Under the pieces are notes generated by a model. The model was not told where the DNA came from. It worked only from the letters and a program-made list of their open reading frames with translations, and ran no database searches. Source: Glomus cerebriforme (Eukaryota; Glomeromycota; Glomeromycetes; Glomerales; Glomeraceae). Taken from it: a stretch of 28,326 bases of DNA. The DNA is taken from the NCBI GenBank assembly GCA_003550305.1, contig QKYT01000156.1, positions 114,299-142,624 of the forward strand, given 5' to 3'. Shown in pieces: positions 1 to 10,763 of the stretch. Every line of letters starts with the position of its first letter. Within the stretch, counting starts at the first letter, position 1. The translations under genes and the position numbers were made by a program.

Positions 1-1130
1 AAAATAAAAATAGTAAAGAGTAACAAATTATTTTGAATCATTTAAACGGTTTAAAAACGGAATATTTATTTAAAGTTCGAATTTCATCTTTAATGGATAA
101 ATGAAAATAATAAATGATTTAGATGACGTTATTCTCTAAAAAAAAAAAAAAAAATTGATATTCGATTTGTTTTTTGTAATCAATTTTGATTTACATAATT
201 ATAATTATCATTTGTTATTTATTTCCTTTTATAAAAAAATAATAATAATAATAATGTTAAAAAAAAAAAGTTCATGCATATTTTTTTTTCCTTCTTTTAT
301 TAATTAATTTTATTTGATAATTGTTGATTATTAATTTATTTAAAATGAAAAATAAATATTATTCGTAATTTGAAATTATCGTCGCGAATATCATTATCAT
401 CTGAAATCCCGTGATATTGCCGCAGTGTCAGGATTAATACTTAATAGATCCAAGTTTTTTTTTAAATTTGGTTAAGTTTTCGATCAGGTGGTTCAAATAT
501 TAGGATTGATTATTGATTTCGGTTATTCTAATACCCATTTAACATGACCCTATGGATTATCTAATATTTTTGTAGTTATTATGTAATGTCGTAATGTCCT
601 TAATTGATTTAGTTGGTGGTATTTTTAACGTACATGACGCATATGCAAGGAATAATATGTGAGATTATTTACTATGAGAATTATACATGTTAATACATTA
701 TTATTACATTATTAAAATTTCTCATACAGTATATTCGGTATATATGAATTATTCTTTAAAATAAATATTGATGATGATCTTTTAAAAAAAAATAATAAGA
801 AAATTTTTTTATGATCTATTCAACAAAATTTTTTAATAGATTAATCCAAATATTATCTGTAATATGAGGTAATATGAGGTATAAAAAAAACTATGTATCC
901 TGATGATTCTCCGATTACTCTATACCATATTTTAACGGGATATCCGGATCCTGGAATTTCCAAACATGGTCATTATATTATGGAATAATCCAATAGAAAA
1001 ATCTAAATACAAATTGGGTAAATAAAAAAATTATAATACCGGAATATTATTAAAATTTCACACTAAAAAAAATATTTTTTAATGTAATTGTACCTTATTC
1101 TATTGACCATTAAAAATATAATAAATTTAT
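1..1130. other. AT-rich intergenic, no gene seen
   Basis: No open frame of useful length and no recognisable protein on either strand. The stretch is dominated by A/T runs, including a 17-18 bp A-run near 138-155 and an ATA/AAT microsatellite near 236-255. A 10 bp unit (aatatgaggt) is directly duplicated near 862-881. The last part is presumably the 3' flank of the complex I gene that ends at 1131. Confidence 0.6.
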
Positions 1131-1727
1131 TTATTTATCTGTTTCTTCGTAAACCCATTGTCCTTTTGGTGGTTCAACTTCAAGTGATTCCCATCTAAAT
1201 AAAATGAATTAAAATTTAAATTATTTTTTTTACATTATAAATCTGCATTTAATATTCGAGAATTTTTAATACATACGGTTTCCATTCTTCCATTTTAGCA
1301 ACTAATTTTAATTCGTCTTCAGCTTGCCAAATTACTTCTTCGATTTGTCCTGCACCAATTTTTTCTTCAATTTCTTGAATATTTTTAGTAGATTCAACAA
1401 TTTTAAGCCTGTTTTGAGTTATAGCTTCAGTAGCTTGACGATAAGTTGCTGTAGGTGGAATATGTGTTAAAGCATTTAATGTTTTATTATAGGTTTTAAT
1501 TAAATGTGGTCTTGGATCTGGATGTACTGCTAATCCAAATATTCCTGTCGTTGCCTAAATAATTTTAATGATGATATAAAATGTGAAATTTAATATAATT
1601 TAATTTATGAAAATATCTAATGATCATTCAAATTTGCTATTTTTTAATTTATTTTTTAATTTATTAAATGTATTATAATTATTGTAACCTTTTGAGCTGC
1701 TTTCATTAAATGCCGAGTGACTTGCAT
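1131..1727 (-). CDS. NDUFA5: NADH:ubiquinone oxidoreductase (complex I) subunit NDUFA5 / fungal 29.9 kDa subunit
   Basis: Accessory subunit of the peripheral arm of mitochondrial complex I, on the matrix side. Seen: three minus-strand exons, 1727-1689, 1554-1277 and 1194-1131, joined by GT-AG introns, give 126 residues plus stop with every junction in frame. The product has the family landmarks: a short basic N-terminus (MQVTRHLMKAAQK), then TGIFGLAVHPDPRPHL, a YRQATEAIT segment, the QIEEVIWQAEDEL helix, and a C-terminal KMEEWKPWESLEVEPPKGQW motif corresponding to the conserved EWKPWEPL...PPxxQW end. Length fits the compact animal form (about 116 residues); Neurospora-type proteins are longer. 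The start is the only ATG before the conserved region in the first exon. The gene diverges from HMG-CoA synthase. Codon use and frame are undamaged, unlike the repeats further right. Confidence 0.93.
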
Positions 1728-2367
1728 CTTAAATAATAATATTCTACATAATTTTATATTAAAGAAAATAATATTAAAATAATTTTTATGATATAAAGAT
1801 AAAGAAACCCCAAAAAAAAAATAAACTTACTCGTTAAAAAAAAATTTTTTCGAAGACTTGTCTTTTCGTTGTAAAAAAGATCGATTAATAAGATTAGTTC
1901 ACATAGTTCACATGCAAATGTAACACAACATAAACATACATCCCCATGTAACATTGGTTTCACCACGGAATCTTTTAATCTAATCCCTTAATTCCCTTAT
2001 CTTTATCGGAACAATGGACATTTTAGACGCAGCTATTTAATTGGTATATTGGGCGTTTGCAGATATCTTGATTAGGCTCCCTTTTCTTTTTTTTTTAGGA
2101 AATCCGAACCTTAATAATTTAATTTAATCCAATCAAATGTCGAAATAAATTAAATTAATTAATATAATTAATATATTTTTTTTATCGAGAAAAAAATTTT
2201 TTTTCATACACAATATTCCATTAAATCCTAATTCGGGAATTCAGATTTAATTTCCAAATAACGCTATACTAGTGTTACAACTGTAGAATAAAAAGGGTTG
2301 CTAAGATTTTTATTACAAAAAAAAAAAAAAAAATTTTTTTTAAAACTTTATCGATAATATCATAATA
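1728..2367. promoter_or_regulatory. Shared divergent upstream region of NDUFA5 and HMG-CoA synthase
   Basis: The two start codons face away from each other across 640 bp. The stretch holds CCAAT-type boxes (for example ATTGG near 2040 and CCAAT near 2129), poly-A/T tracts near 2180-2205 and 2318-2340, and no convincing gene. A 70-codon minus-strand frame at 1754-1966 is hydrophobic low-complexity and has no family features. Its role as a bidirectional promoter is inferred from layout only. Confidence 0.4.
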
Positions 2368-4476
2368 ATGTATCCTGAAAACGTTGGTATTCTGGCTGTA
2401 GAAATATATTTCCCAAAGAGAGTATGTATAAATGAAAAAATTTTAAATTAAATTTGTTATATAAATATTTTCCGAACTGATAAAATTTTTTTTTATAAAT
2501 TGGTGATAGTATGTTGACCAAGCCGAGCTTGAAAAACATGACGGCGTTTCAGCAGGAAAATATACCATCGGATTGGGACAAACAAAAATGGGATTTTGTG
2601 ATGATCGCGAAGGTAAGAAGAATAATTTGATTCTTATAGCACATGTGTTAATGCATCACTATTTATTAATCATTTTCTTAAATACACTTTTAGATATCAA
2701 TTCTATCGCGTTAACAGGTAAGCAATCCTAGGAAATTAAATTTCAATTTTAATTCTTTCTTTGATTTAATTTATCTTCTAATATTTAGTGGTTCACAATC
2801 TTATTGAAAAATATAAGATCTCTTATAAAGATATTGGTCGGGTTGAGGTTGGAACTGAAACCATAAGTAAATTAATATTTAAATCAAATCAATCAATTTT
2901 TTAAAGTAAAAGAAATCTTTATCATAAATATTTATTTTTCTAGTCGACAAATCAAAATCGGTAAAGACTGTAATAATGCAAATTTTCAAAGAATCTGGAA
3001 ATACCGATATCGAGGGTATTGATACTACAAACGCATGTTACGGTGGTAAGATACCAATTCTAAATAAAATTTTTTTTTTCAAGATGCATTTTACTCATTT
3101 TTTTTTTTTTAAAAAAAATAACAATTATTGTTTTTTAGGTACTGCTGCTCTTTTTAACGCGTTGAATTGGGTCGAATCATCATCATGGGATGGACGTTAT
3201 GCTCTTGTGGTTGCTGGTGACATAGCTGTCTATGCAGCAGGACCGGCCCGTCCAACTGGTGGAGCTGGATGTGTTGCCTTACTCATTGGCAAAGATGCTC
3301 CAATTGTTTTCGATCGCGGTAATTAACTTGAATTGAAGTTTTTGTTTACTATAAATATTAATTTTTATATACATTTAGGTCTTCGAGGAACTCATATGGA
3401 ACATGTTTGGGATTTCTGTAAGATTTATTTCTTTGTAAATTTTATTTAGTTTAAGCTGCTTCTAATATTATTTAATTTTTAACTTTAAACATTTAGACAA
3501 ACCTGATTTGACATCAGAATTCCCAGAAGTTGATGGACACCTTAGTAATGATTGTTATCTTAAATCATTAGATATATGTTACAATCGCTATATGAAAAAC
3601 CTTATTACAAAGGTAAGTGTTGTCAGATTTATGAAAATTATATATATATATATTTTTTTTTAAAAAAAAAAAATAAAATTTTATAGGAAAAAGTTGAAAA
3701 CCCAATGATAAAATTCTTTGATTATGTACTCTTTCATGCTCCTTATTGTAAACTTGTGCAAAAATCGTATGCACGGTTATTTTATAATGACTTCACTCGT
3801 AATCCTGATCATTCCAGTTTTGTATCTGTTCAAAAATTCAAAGTATGATATTATATTATTATATTTGTTATTTCAGAATAAATTAATACTAACTTTTTTT
3901 TATAAATTATAGGATATAAGTGCAGAAGAATCTTTTCGTTCAAAAGATCTTGAAAAAGCATTCGTTGAACTATCGAAATCAGATTTTAACAAGAGAGTTA
4001 AACCTACTCTTTTAACTGCAACCCAAATTGGAAATATGTATTGTGCTTCATTATATGGAACTCTTGTATCATTGTTGTCCAATACCCCAGCTGATGAACT
4101 AGTATGTAACTGAAAATGTTTCTTATTTTAATGATTTGTTTAACTCACTTTAAATTTTTATTATTAGATTGGAAAACGCGTAGGAATGTTTTCATATGGA
4201 TCAGGACTTTCATCAACATTTTTTTCGTTTACAATTAAAAAATCGGTTGCAAATATTAGTGAAGCGTTAGACGTACTAAATCGGCTTGAATCTAGGTTAG
4301 AATTAACACCAAAACAGTTTAGTGAAGTAATGAGATTAAGAGAATCGGTTCATGATAAAAAAGATTACACGCCAGTAGGAGATAGTTCTTCAGAAAAAGA
4401 AGCATTCTTTTCAGGAACTTATTATTTAGAAAAAATAGATTCTAAACGTAGACGTTTTTATAAACGCGCATTGTAA
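2368..4476 (+). CDS. ERG13: Hydroxymethylglutaryl-CoA synthase
   Basis: Condenses acetyl-CoA and acetoacetyl-CoA to HMG-CoA in the mevalonate/ergosterol pathway. Seen: 11 exons (2368-2421, 2510-2612, 2694-2717, 2789-2866, 2944-3045, 3139-3318, 3379-3417, 3497-3612, 3687-3842, 3913-4101, 4168-4476), all with GT-AG introns, total 1350 nt or 449 residues plus stop, every junction in frame. The N-terminus [16 protein letters not shown] and the [11 protein letters not shown] segment are family signatures. The three catalytic residues are visible: Glu in VGTETIIDKSKS, nucleophilic Cys in [10 protein letters not shown], and His in [12 protein letters not shown]. The [18 protein letters not shown] and [15 protein letters not shown] motifs are also kept. 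Length is near the short end for eukaryotic enzymes (human cytosolic 520, yeast about 490). No targeting peptide is seen, so a cytosolic enzyme is likely. Exon 3 is only 24 nt. The gene appears fully functional. Confidence 0.97.
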
Positions 4477-6920
4477 TTATTAATACTTTGTTCATTTTTG
4501 TAAACTGACCTTCAGTTTTTTCACTATTTAATTTTAATTATTGTTGTACTGTATGTACTGTAATTATTAATATTGTTTGCATAATATGTAAAGATAATAA
4601 GCTGTATATTTAAATTAAATGAAAATTGTGCTTTTAAAAATTTTCATCTATTAATCCTATTAATCCATTAATCCCATTTATGGTAGTAATGCAAATTAAT
4701 TAATGATTGTAAAATGGTTGAAATTATATAAAAAATTTGCCAAATGCTGAAATTGCCAAAATTAATAATATTTCAGTAATATTTCAGGATGTATATAATT
4801 AAAATGTTATATATATTTTTTCGTGGGTTAATCCATAGCAGATTTATATTTTTATTTTTCAAAATATACATGATAATTTTTGTCCTTTTTTTTGGGTAAA
4901 GCGAAGAATAGGTTGGTTGTACTGTATATTTATTTTCTGCATTAATCATTAATTCGATTTTCATGATGCAAACATAATATGCGTAGGGTTAATTTATTCA
5001 AAAATTAACACTAGATATTATGAAAGAAATGTAGAGCTTAAGATACACTACTACTTTGATATTTTTTCATTTTATTAATTTAGATAATCCATTTACAAAA
5101 ATAAAGACTTTGAAAAATATAAAATACAAAAATATCAAATATAATTGTAATAAATCAAAACTTCTCTAGCTTTTCTATAAATAATATGATTAACAGAACC
5201 TATATACTATTAAATTGTATCATTTTACAAGTAAATTGTTTTATTTTATTTTCATAATCTAATTGATTTTTGTATCTGAAAATTTATATAAATAATACCT
5301 TTTTGTTTATATAATCAATTATACAGATTTATTTTAAAATTAAGGAATTTAATATATAAAAATGGATTTATCTAAATTTTAATATATTTTAGATTTATTA
5401 TTTTTGGCATTTGACTATGGCCAAATGGCTAATAGCTAATTCCTGACCAAATAGCAAATGCTAACATTAAATTAACTATAAATTTTTTATAATAAAAAAT
5501 ATTTTTATTAAATAACTATAAAAGAATATTGCTATAGTCTACTTTTTTTTTTTTAACAAGAGGTTCTAATATAGTTTACTATTTATAATTACTATATAAT
5601 TCTGATCAAAATTATAATTTTAGTTAGAATTAAAAATATAATTTATAAATTATAAACTTATAATATAAAATTTTTTTAATATTAATTTTATATAATTTAT
5701 TTTTTTTTTTTAACAAGAAATTCTGAAGACATTTATTAAATATTGATTTATAATTTAAGAAAAATTACAAATTTTTATTTATTTTTTATAAATTCTTTTT
5801 ACTCTTCTAATTAAAATTAAATAAGATATAATTTATTAGTATAATACTACTAGTATATATATCAGATATGTGAATTTATCTTTTATTTTATTACTAAAAT
5901 ACTATATGTAGATAGAATCCCAAAAATCTACTTATAATTTAATTTTATTATTAAAGTTTCAGCAAATTAAATCAAATTTAAAAAAGTTCAAAATCATTAT
6001 TTGATAAACTTTTTTTTTTAACTTGTAGTTTTAATCAAACTTTACAAAATAAAAAAAAGTTCATTCAAATTAAATCACTAGTTAATAAATAAATCACAAA
6101 AACTGTTTAAGTAAAAAGTATTAATTTTAATATAGATTAGTTATAAATTACTGTATATATTAGATATTTGGGATTTTATATAGATTTTGTTTTATATGAA
6201 ATGATTATTATTAAATTTTAAAATTATTTTTAAAAAACAAATAACAAAATTTTTAAACTATGAAAAAATTAGATTTTAAATATCTTATATTAACTATTTA
6301 TATATTTTTTCTTTAAATTAATCTATTGTACTAAGTTAAAACTTATATAAGCTATTTTTTTGGAAAGATACATCACTAATAATAAATATCTTCTATCTCA
6401 ATTTAGATAACTACAAGACAAAAGATAATTATATTTATTTTATATTTTTTTTTGAAGATAAGATGATATAAAAATATTTTATTTATTAAGTATTATAATG
6501 TACATAGTCAAAATAACGTAAAAGATTTAAAATCATAATTTACCCTTTAATTAGAAAAATATCACCTATCATACTTATGTAATATAAGTTCTTAGAGTGA
6601 GAACTAAAAGCAAGGTCTTCTTAGATACAAACTATATTTTAATTCTTCCTATACTCTAGTGCTAGAACTAATAAAAAATTTCTTTAACCAATCCATTTGA
6701 ATCTTCCTTTAAGAGAAATACCTTTCATCCAGTTTATCTGAATCTTCCTCAATTCATGTGGATTTTTAAACTAGTATAAAATATCATCTTTTGGCTTATT
6801 GTATTCAGCAAAAAGTACTTCACTAAGCTAGAATTCATAGTTAACATGAAAAAAAGGATTAGAAGTTTTTATTAATTTAGCTTTGAAAATAAGAATATCA
6901 TATAATATTTTTCAAGTTTT
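4477..6920. other. Very AT-rich intergenic tract, with possible remnant of the gag polyprotein end
   Basis: No intact gene. The first ~130 bp is the likely 3' UTR of HMG-CoA synthase. A T-run followed by AACAAGA plus (g/a)(g/a)TTCT occurs twice, near 5543-5566 and 5700-5724, as a direct repeat. On the minus strand at about 6820-6690 a protein-like stretch (PHELRKIQINWMKGISLKGR, with stops around it) lies downstream of, and collinear with, the gag-protease pseudogene, and may be its decayed continuation. The rest shows nothing I can support. Confidence 0.45.
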
Positions 6921-7120
6921 TTATAATTCACTTTTTTTTAATATCTCATCCTCACTTAAGTCCTGTGAGTTCTGAGAAATTTTGTCTGGAACTGTAATAT
7001 CATCATATTCAGAACTAATGTTCATGCAATTTACCTCAAGCTTATTATTAACCTTATATATAGTAATCAGAATAATATAATCTTTTTCATTAAAAAAGAT
7101 CTTTAGCTTATTGGTATCCT
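6921..7120 (-). pseudogene. gag-protease polyprotein relic, segment D (C-terminal piece after hAT insertion)
   Basis: Minus-strand continuation of the retrotransposon gag-protease gene after interruption by the hAT element at 7121-8832. The frame reads from DTNKLKIFFNEKDYIILITI through VNNKLEVNCMNISSEYDDI and VPDKISQNSQDLSEDE to a TAA at 6921-6923. Joining this piece at the 8 bp target duplication to the segment ending at 8833 gives a continuous frame across AIDW-N-TNKLKI with no gained or lost codons, which is the main support. I recall similar gag-protease C-termini from Rhizophagus retroelements. No reverse transcriptase was found downstream. Confidence 0.7.
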
Positions 7121-8832
7121 TAAGGTTGCTTGCCGAAACCTGTTTGGTCTGTTGCTGAAAGTTGAAATCCCTTATATAGTAGCAAAATACCAAAATGATA
7201 AAACTGCCAAAACTTACCAAAATGCCAAAACTGCTAAAACTACCAAAACCTTTATAATTAAGTTTCTCTATAGTTTTGGCATAGTTGATTATAAGATTTT
7301 AATATAGTTACTCCATATTATACTTTTAATAGTACAGATCAAAGATTATAATCAGATAATCTAAACACATTTTACTAATTCATCATTTTTCTATTCAGCA
7401 AAATTTCTTTAGCAGAATTTCTTTATCACAATATACAGATATACTATGCGTATGCTTACTCATTTCATTTATTTCTCCTTGAAAGACAAAGTTAAAGAAA
7501 AACCTTACATAATAATATTTACTGAATTAGCAAATAAGCCCATTTCTCAAAAAAAAAATAGAGGAGGTCAATTACTAAATAGTATTTGGAAAGATATTAA
7601 CAAAGGAGCCTCTGTCAGCTCTGATAAATTTGCAACCTCTTGCAAATATTATGATACTACATGGAATTACAGTGATATTCTGAAACTTAAAGAGTATCTT
7701 TCCAACTATTGCCAATATATACCAGCAATAGTTGTCAAAAAATACATGACTAAAGTAATGGAATAACAAGACAAATTGCCATCAAAAAAAAGAAAATTAA
7801 AATATAAGCAGCAAAATATGGATGATTATCATCATTCTACAGAACTTTGTGAAAGTAGAATTACATAAATTAATTGAGTATTGGTTTAGTTTTTTATTAC
7901 TTATGAAATTCCTTTCAAATTGTTAAACATCCTTTTTTCATAAATCTAATTAAAGAGCTCAACGTGAGATATGATCTACTAACAAGAAAATATCTGTCTG
8001 ATCAGTTACTTGAGTATAAACTGGCTCAAGTAAATTCAAAGATAAAGTCAGAAATTGAGAAGAGAACTCATTTAACATTAGGTTTGTTAAATTATTATGT
8101 TAATGTACTATAATTATTTTTATAATTAATTCTTACTTTCTTATTTAGCATTTAATGATTGGACTTTCAGTACCAATCATTCAATATGAAACTTCATAAT
8201 TACAATATCATTATGCAAAGAATATTTATATCAGCTTTCAGATTTGTCAGAAGAAAGGCATATTGCTAAATATTTAGCAGAGATAATCAAAAATATTATC
8301 AATGGAATAGGAGTAGATCAAATTTCAGCGATTCAAGGATTAAGAATATCTGATGCATTGCACATGCTATTAAGCTTATTATTCTGGCATAGACATTAAC
8401 TGTTTTCTTAATATTTTTATTTGTTTTTATGTCGTATTTTATTATTTTTTTAATTTTATATTTTGTAACTTTTTGATTATTAATTAAAATTTTAATACAA
8501 TACAATTTTTTTAAAAAAATAGACCTTAATAAATTTTTTATTTATTTTACTTTATTACTTTACATTATGTCAACAATACAATATTATTAAAATTTTTGTA
8601 AATCATAAAATTGCCAAAACTATAATTAGATCTTATAATTAACTATGCCAAAACTATGGAGAAGCTTAATTATAAAGGTTTTAGCAAGTTCAGCAGGTTC
8701 AGCATTTTGGCAAGTTTCATTAGTTTTGGTAGTTTTATTATTTTGGCATTTCTGAGTGATTTTGTGAAATCAGTTTTAACAGTTTCACAGTTTCGGCATG
8801 GCAAAATTCCCTAGTTTTGGCAAGTAACCTTA
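7121..8832 (+). mobile_element. hAT-family DNA transposon, internally deleted, nested in gag-protease relic
   Basis: Terminal inverted repeats are TAAGGTTGCTTGCCGAAAC at 7121-7139 and the complement of TAAGGTTACTTGCCAAAAC at the right end (8832 inward), 17/19 matching. The flanking 8 bp copies, GGTATCCT (7113-7120) and GGTATTCC (8833-8840), match 6/8, the target duplication size of hAT elements. Inside the ends lie long subterminal inverted repeats, about 7190-7320 against 8605-8760, built from repeated GCCAAAACT-like units, which in hAT elements are usual transposase-binding sites. Total length is 1712 bp, too short for a full hAT transposase of about 600-700 residues. Excision restores the frame of the host gag gene. 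Confidence 0.85.
7446..8399 (+). pseudogene. Truncated hAT transposase (BED finger plus start of catalytic region)
   Basis: An open frame 7446-7766 includes a BED-finger-like block, IWKDINKGASVSSDKFATS followed by CKYYDTTW. The expected second Cys of CxxC is Tyr here. After several stops a stretch resembling the hAT region HPFFINLIKELNVRYDLLTR...LSDQLL...KIKSEIEKRTHLTL follows. A probable GT-AG intron (about 8080-8148) joins it to AFNDWTFS, the usual place of the first catalytic Asp (DGWT in relatives). Then, after a frame change, ERHIAKYLAEIIKNIINGIG and VDQISAI correspond to the conserved His/E...IGxDKxxAIVTD region. The remainder, including the C-terminal dimerisation domain, is absent. 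Assignment rests on motif order rather than a search. Confidence 0.65.
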
Positions 8833-10627
8833 GGTATTCCAATCTATTGCGTATTTATATTTCTTCAAGAGTTGGTTAGAAAATATTAGGGTTGGCTTAT
8901 GATATTTTATTACAACAAAATCTTTATGGATAGTATAACCTGAGGCTAAAGTAATAGGCAAATTGTAAACAACTCTAACAAATTTAATTGGAACTATAGT
9001 AATACCACTAAAATCGTATATTTCAGATTTATTAATTTTAACATAATCTCTATATATTCAATAATATTTTCTATTATAAGTGGTAGCTTAGTCTTAGAGT
9101 CAATTGTCATAGCAGAAATCTTTAAGCACTTGATTTTACATTTCACAGTTGTAACATTTATCTTCAACTCCTTCTTCTTAATGAAATCTATTTTCATAGG
9201 ATCATTCAAATATTTTTCCTCCTCTGACAATATATCCTTAGCAATTGAAAAAGTTTTCTAGGTTGGAAACGCTTGATTTGGTATATTAGCTTTACTAGAG
9301 TCTTGGGAAAAATGTTTAGGAAAAAATAATTTAAATTCACTTTGAAGAATTTTATAAATACTTTTCTCTGAAAGAGTTTCTCTCAGTTTGGCGCTAAGTA
9401 TCTTTTTAGAGATTTCTACTTCACTTTTTTTTTGCCTTAGCAATATTAACAGTGATATCACTTTCAGAATTGCAAGAATCAAAAGAATTTGTATCAGAAT
9501 CAGAACTATTGCTAGAAGAAGTATCAGAAAAGGTATCTGAATCTGAATCTGAATCTACAGTAGTAAGATTAATCTTACTCTTTTTGAACTTCTTGCTTTT
9601 TTTTTTCAAGGGCAGTTTCAAGAATTGTGTTCAGATCTACCATAGTTGAAGCATTTGTGACCTAAAGACGATTTCTTAACAGCATGTTTAATAACAGTAT
9701 TTATAATACTATTTAGCATCAACCCTACCATACTATCTGTAATATTATCTATAGGATTATAATTATAATCATCTTTAGGTTACTTATTTGAATTTTTTCT
9801 TAGTAGGTCACTCAGAAAATGCCTAATAATAAAATCTTTCATCTCTTATTAACTGATTTTTTACTATTATCTAGAGTCTTAATTGCTCAAGATATAATTT
9901 CTTGCAAGGATTTAATAGTAGATTGTAAATTAGTATTTTATTGAGCTGTTTGAGACTGTAAAGACACCTTATAGTTTTTATCAAATTCTCAATTTCAGTT
10001 TTAGATAATTCCAATTTATTAGTATTTATATAGGAGTTGGCCGTCAGAAAAATAGGAATAGAAATTAGTGCACTCTTTTAAGATAATGTATATTTTTCTG
10101 CTTCAGCTAATGCTTCTGTAATATTATCTTATGTATTATAAAACTTAGTTATCATTCAAAAATTATATTAGTTCATTAATGATATTATTCGAATAAACTA
10201 TTCTTTTTGCTATTCAGAGGTCATTTCTGCTAGATTACCAATCTTCTTAATTTAGGCAGAAAACCCTTTAACACCCATATTCCTTTGCATAAGTTGACCA
10301 AAAACTACCATTTGTTTTAAGTGTTCAATGGTTGTATAGGAAGTTCTAAGTAAGAAAATAAGTTAATCAAGTTTGATATCAGAAGCAATTGTAATAGCAA
10401 AAAACCCTCCAGTAATATTTGGTGCTACTGATGCATTATTTATAGGTTCACTACTAGCTATAGTTTATAGACCAATTTTCATCGCATGTTCTATCTGAAA
10501 TAATATCAGCACCAATTGTGATTTCTGTTCTAATTCTACTAATTTTAGTATCTACCTTATTTTAGAATTCTTCTGTAGTGTTCAAACCACCAATTTGATT
10601 ACCACTATTTCCAGCTCCTATTGCTTA
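8833..10627 (-). pseudogene. gag-protease polyprotein relic, segment C (capsid region, zinc knuckle, aspartic protease)
   Basis: Minus-strand retroelement polyprotein. From its upstream end: GAGNSGNQIGGLNTTEEF, VDTKISRIRTEITIGADI, then a decayed capsid-like helical region to about 9750. A CCHC zinc knuckle follows near 9660-9616 (CFNY-GRSEH-NS-stop-NC, second Cys changed to Tyr). After an A-run frameshift come a lysine-rich segment and an Asp/Ser-rich acidic linker (9590-9440), then the protease region. Its catalytic Asp is at 9101-9099 in MTIDSKTKLPLI; relatives have DSGA, so the Gly is lost. A further conserved stretch includes SGITIVPI, NLPITLASGYTI and LLKKYKYAIDW up to the hAT insertion at 8833. 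Many premature stops show it is dead. The retroviral-type layout (gag, knuckle, protease) is clear; the superfamily (Ty3-like probable) is not settled without a reverse transcriptase. Confidence 0.75.
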
Positions 10628-10763
10628 TCGCAGTTTTCAAAATTCTGTACACTGCAGATCATCATGTGTTGTGAAATGATTATGATTACCAGTTCGTGAT
10701 TACTGGTGTAACTAACAAATAATACCAATCATTTCAATTTTATATAAAGCTAATTTATTCAAG

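Noticed and set aside
1754..1966. 70-codon minus-strand frame upstream of NDUFA5
   Set aside because: Leu/Ile/Phe-rich low-complexity translation of AT tracts, lying in the divergent upstream region, with no family feature.
4773..4964. 63-codon minus-strand frame downstream of HMG-CoA synthase
   Set aside because: Asn/Ile/Lys/Tyr composition is what random AT-rich DNA gives; no motif or splice partners.
5400..5465. TTGGCATTTG / CAAATGCTAA inverted pair as another transposon end
   Set aside because: Short, imperfect, no target duplication or partner end found.
7190..8760. Subterminal inverted repeats taken as a separate foldback element
   Set aside because: True ends with 8 bp duplications lie further out at 7121 and 8832, so these arms are internal parts of the hAT element.
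9452..9649. Plus-strand Ser/Glu-rich frame opposite the gag linker
   Set aside because: It is the antisense shadow of the Asp/Ser-rich linker of the minus-strand polyprotein, which is supported by domains on both sides.
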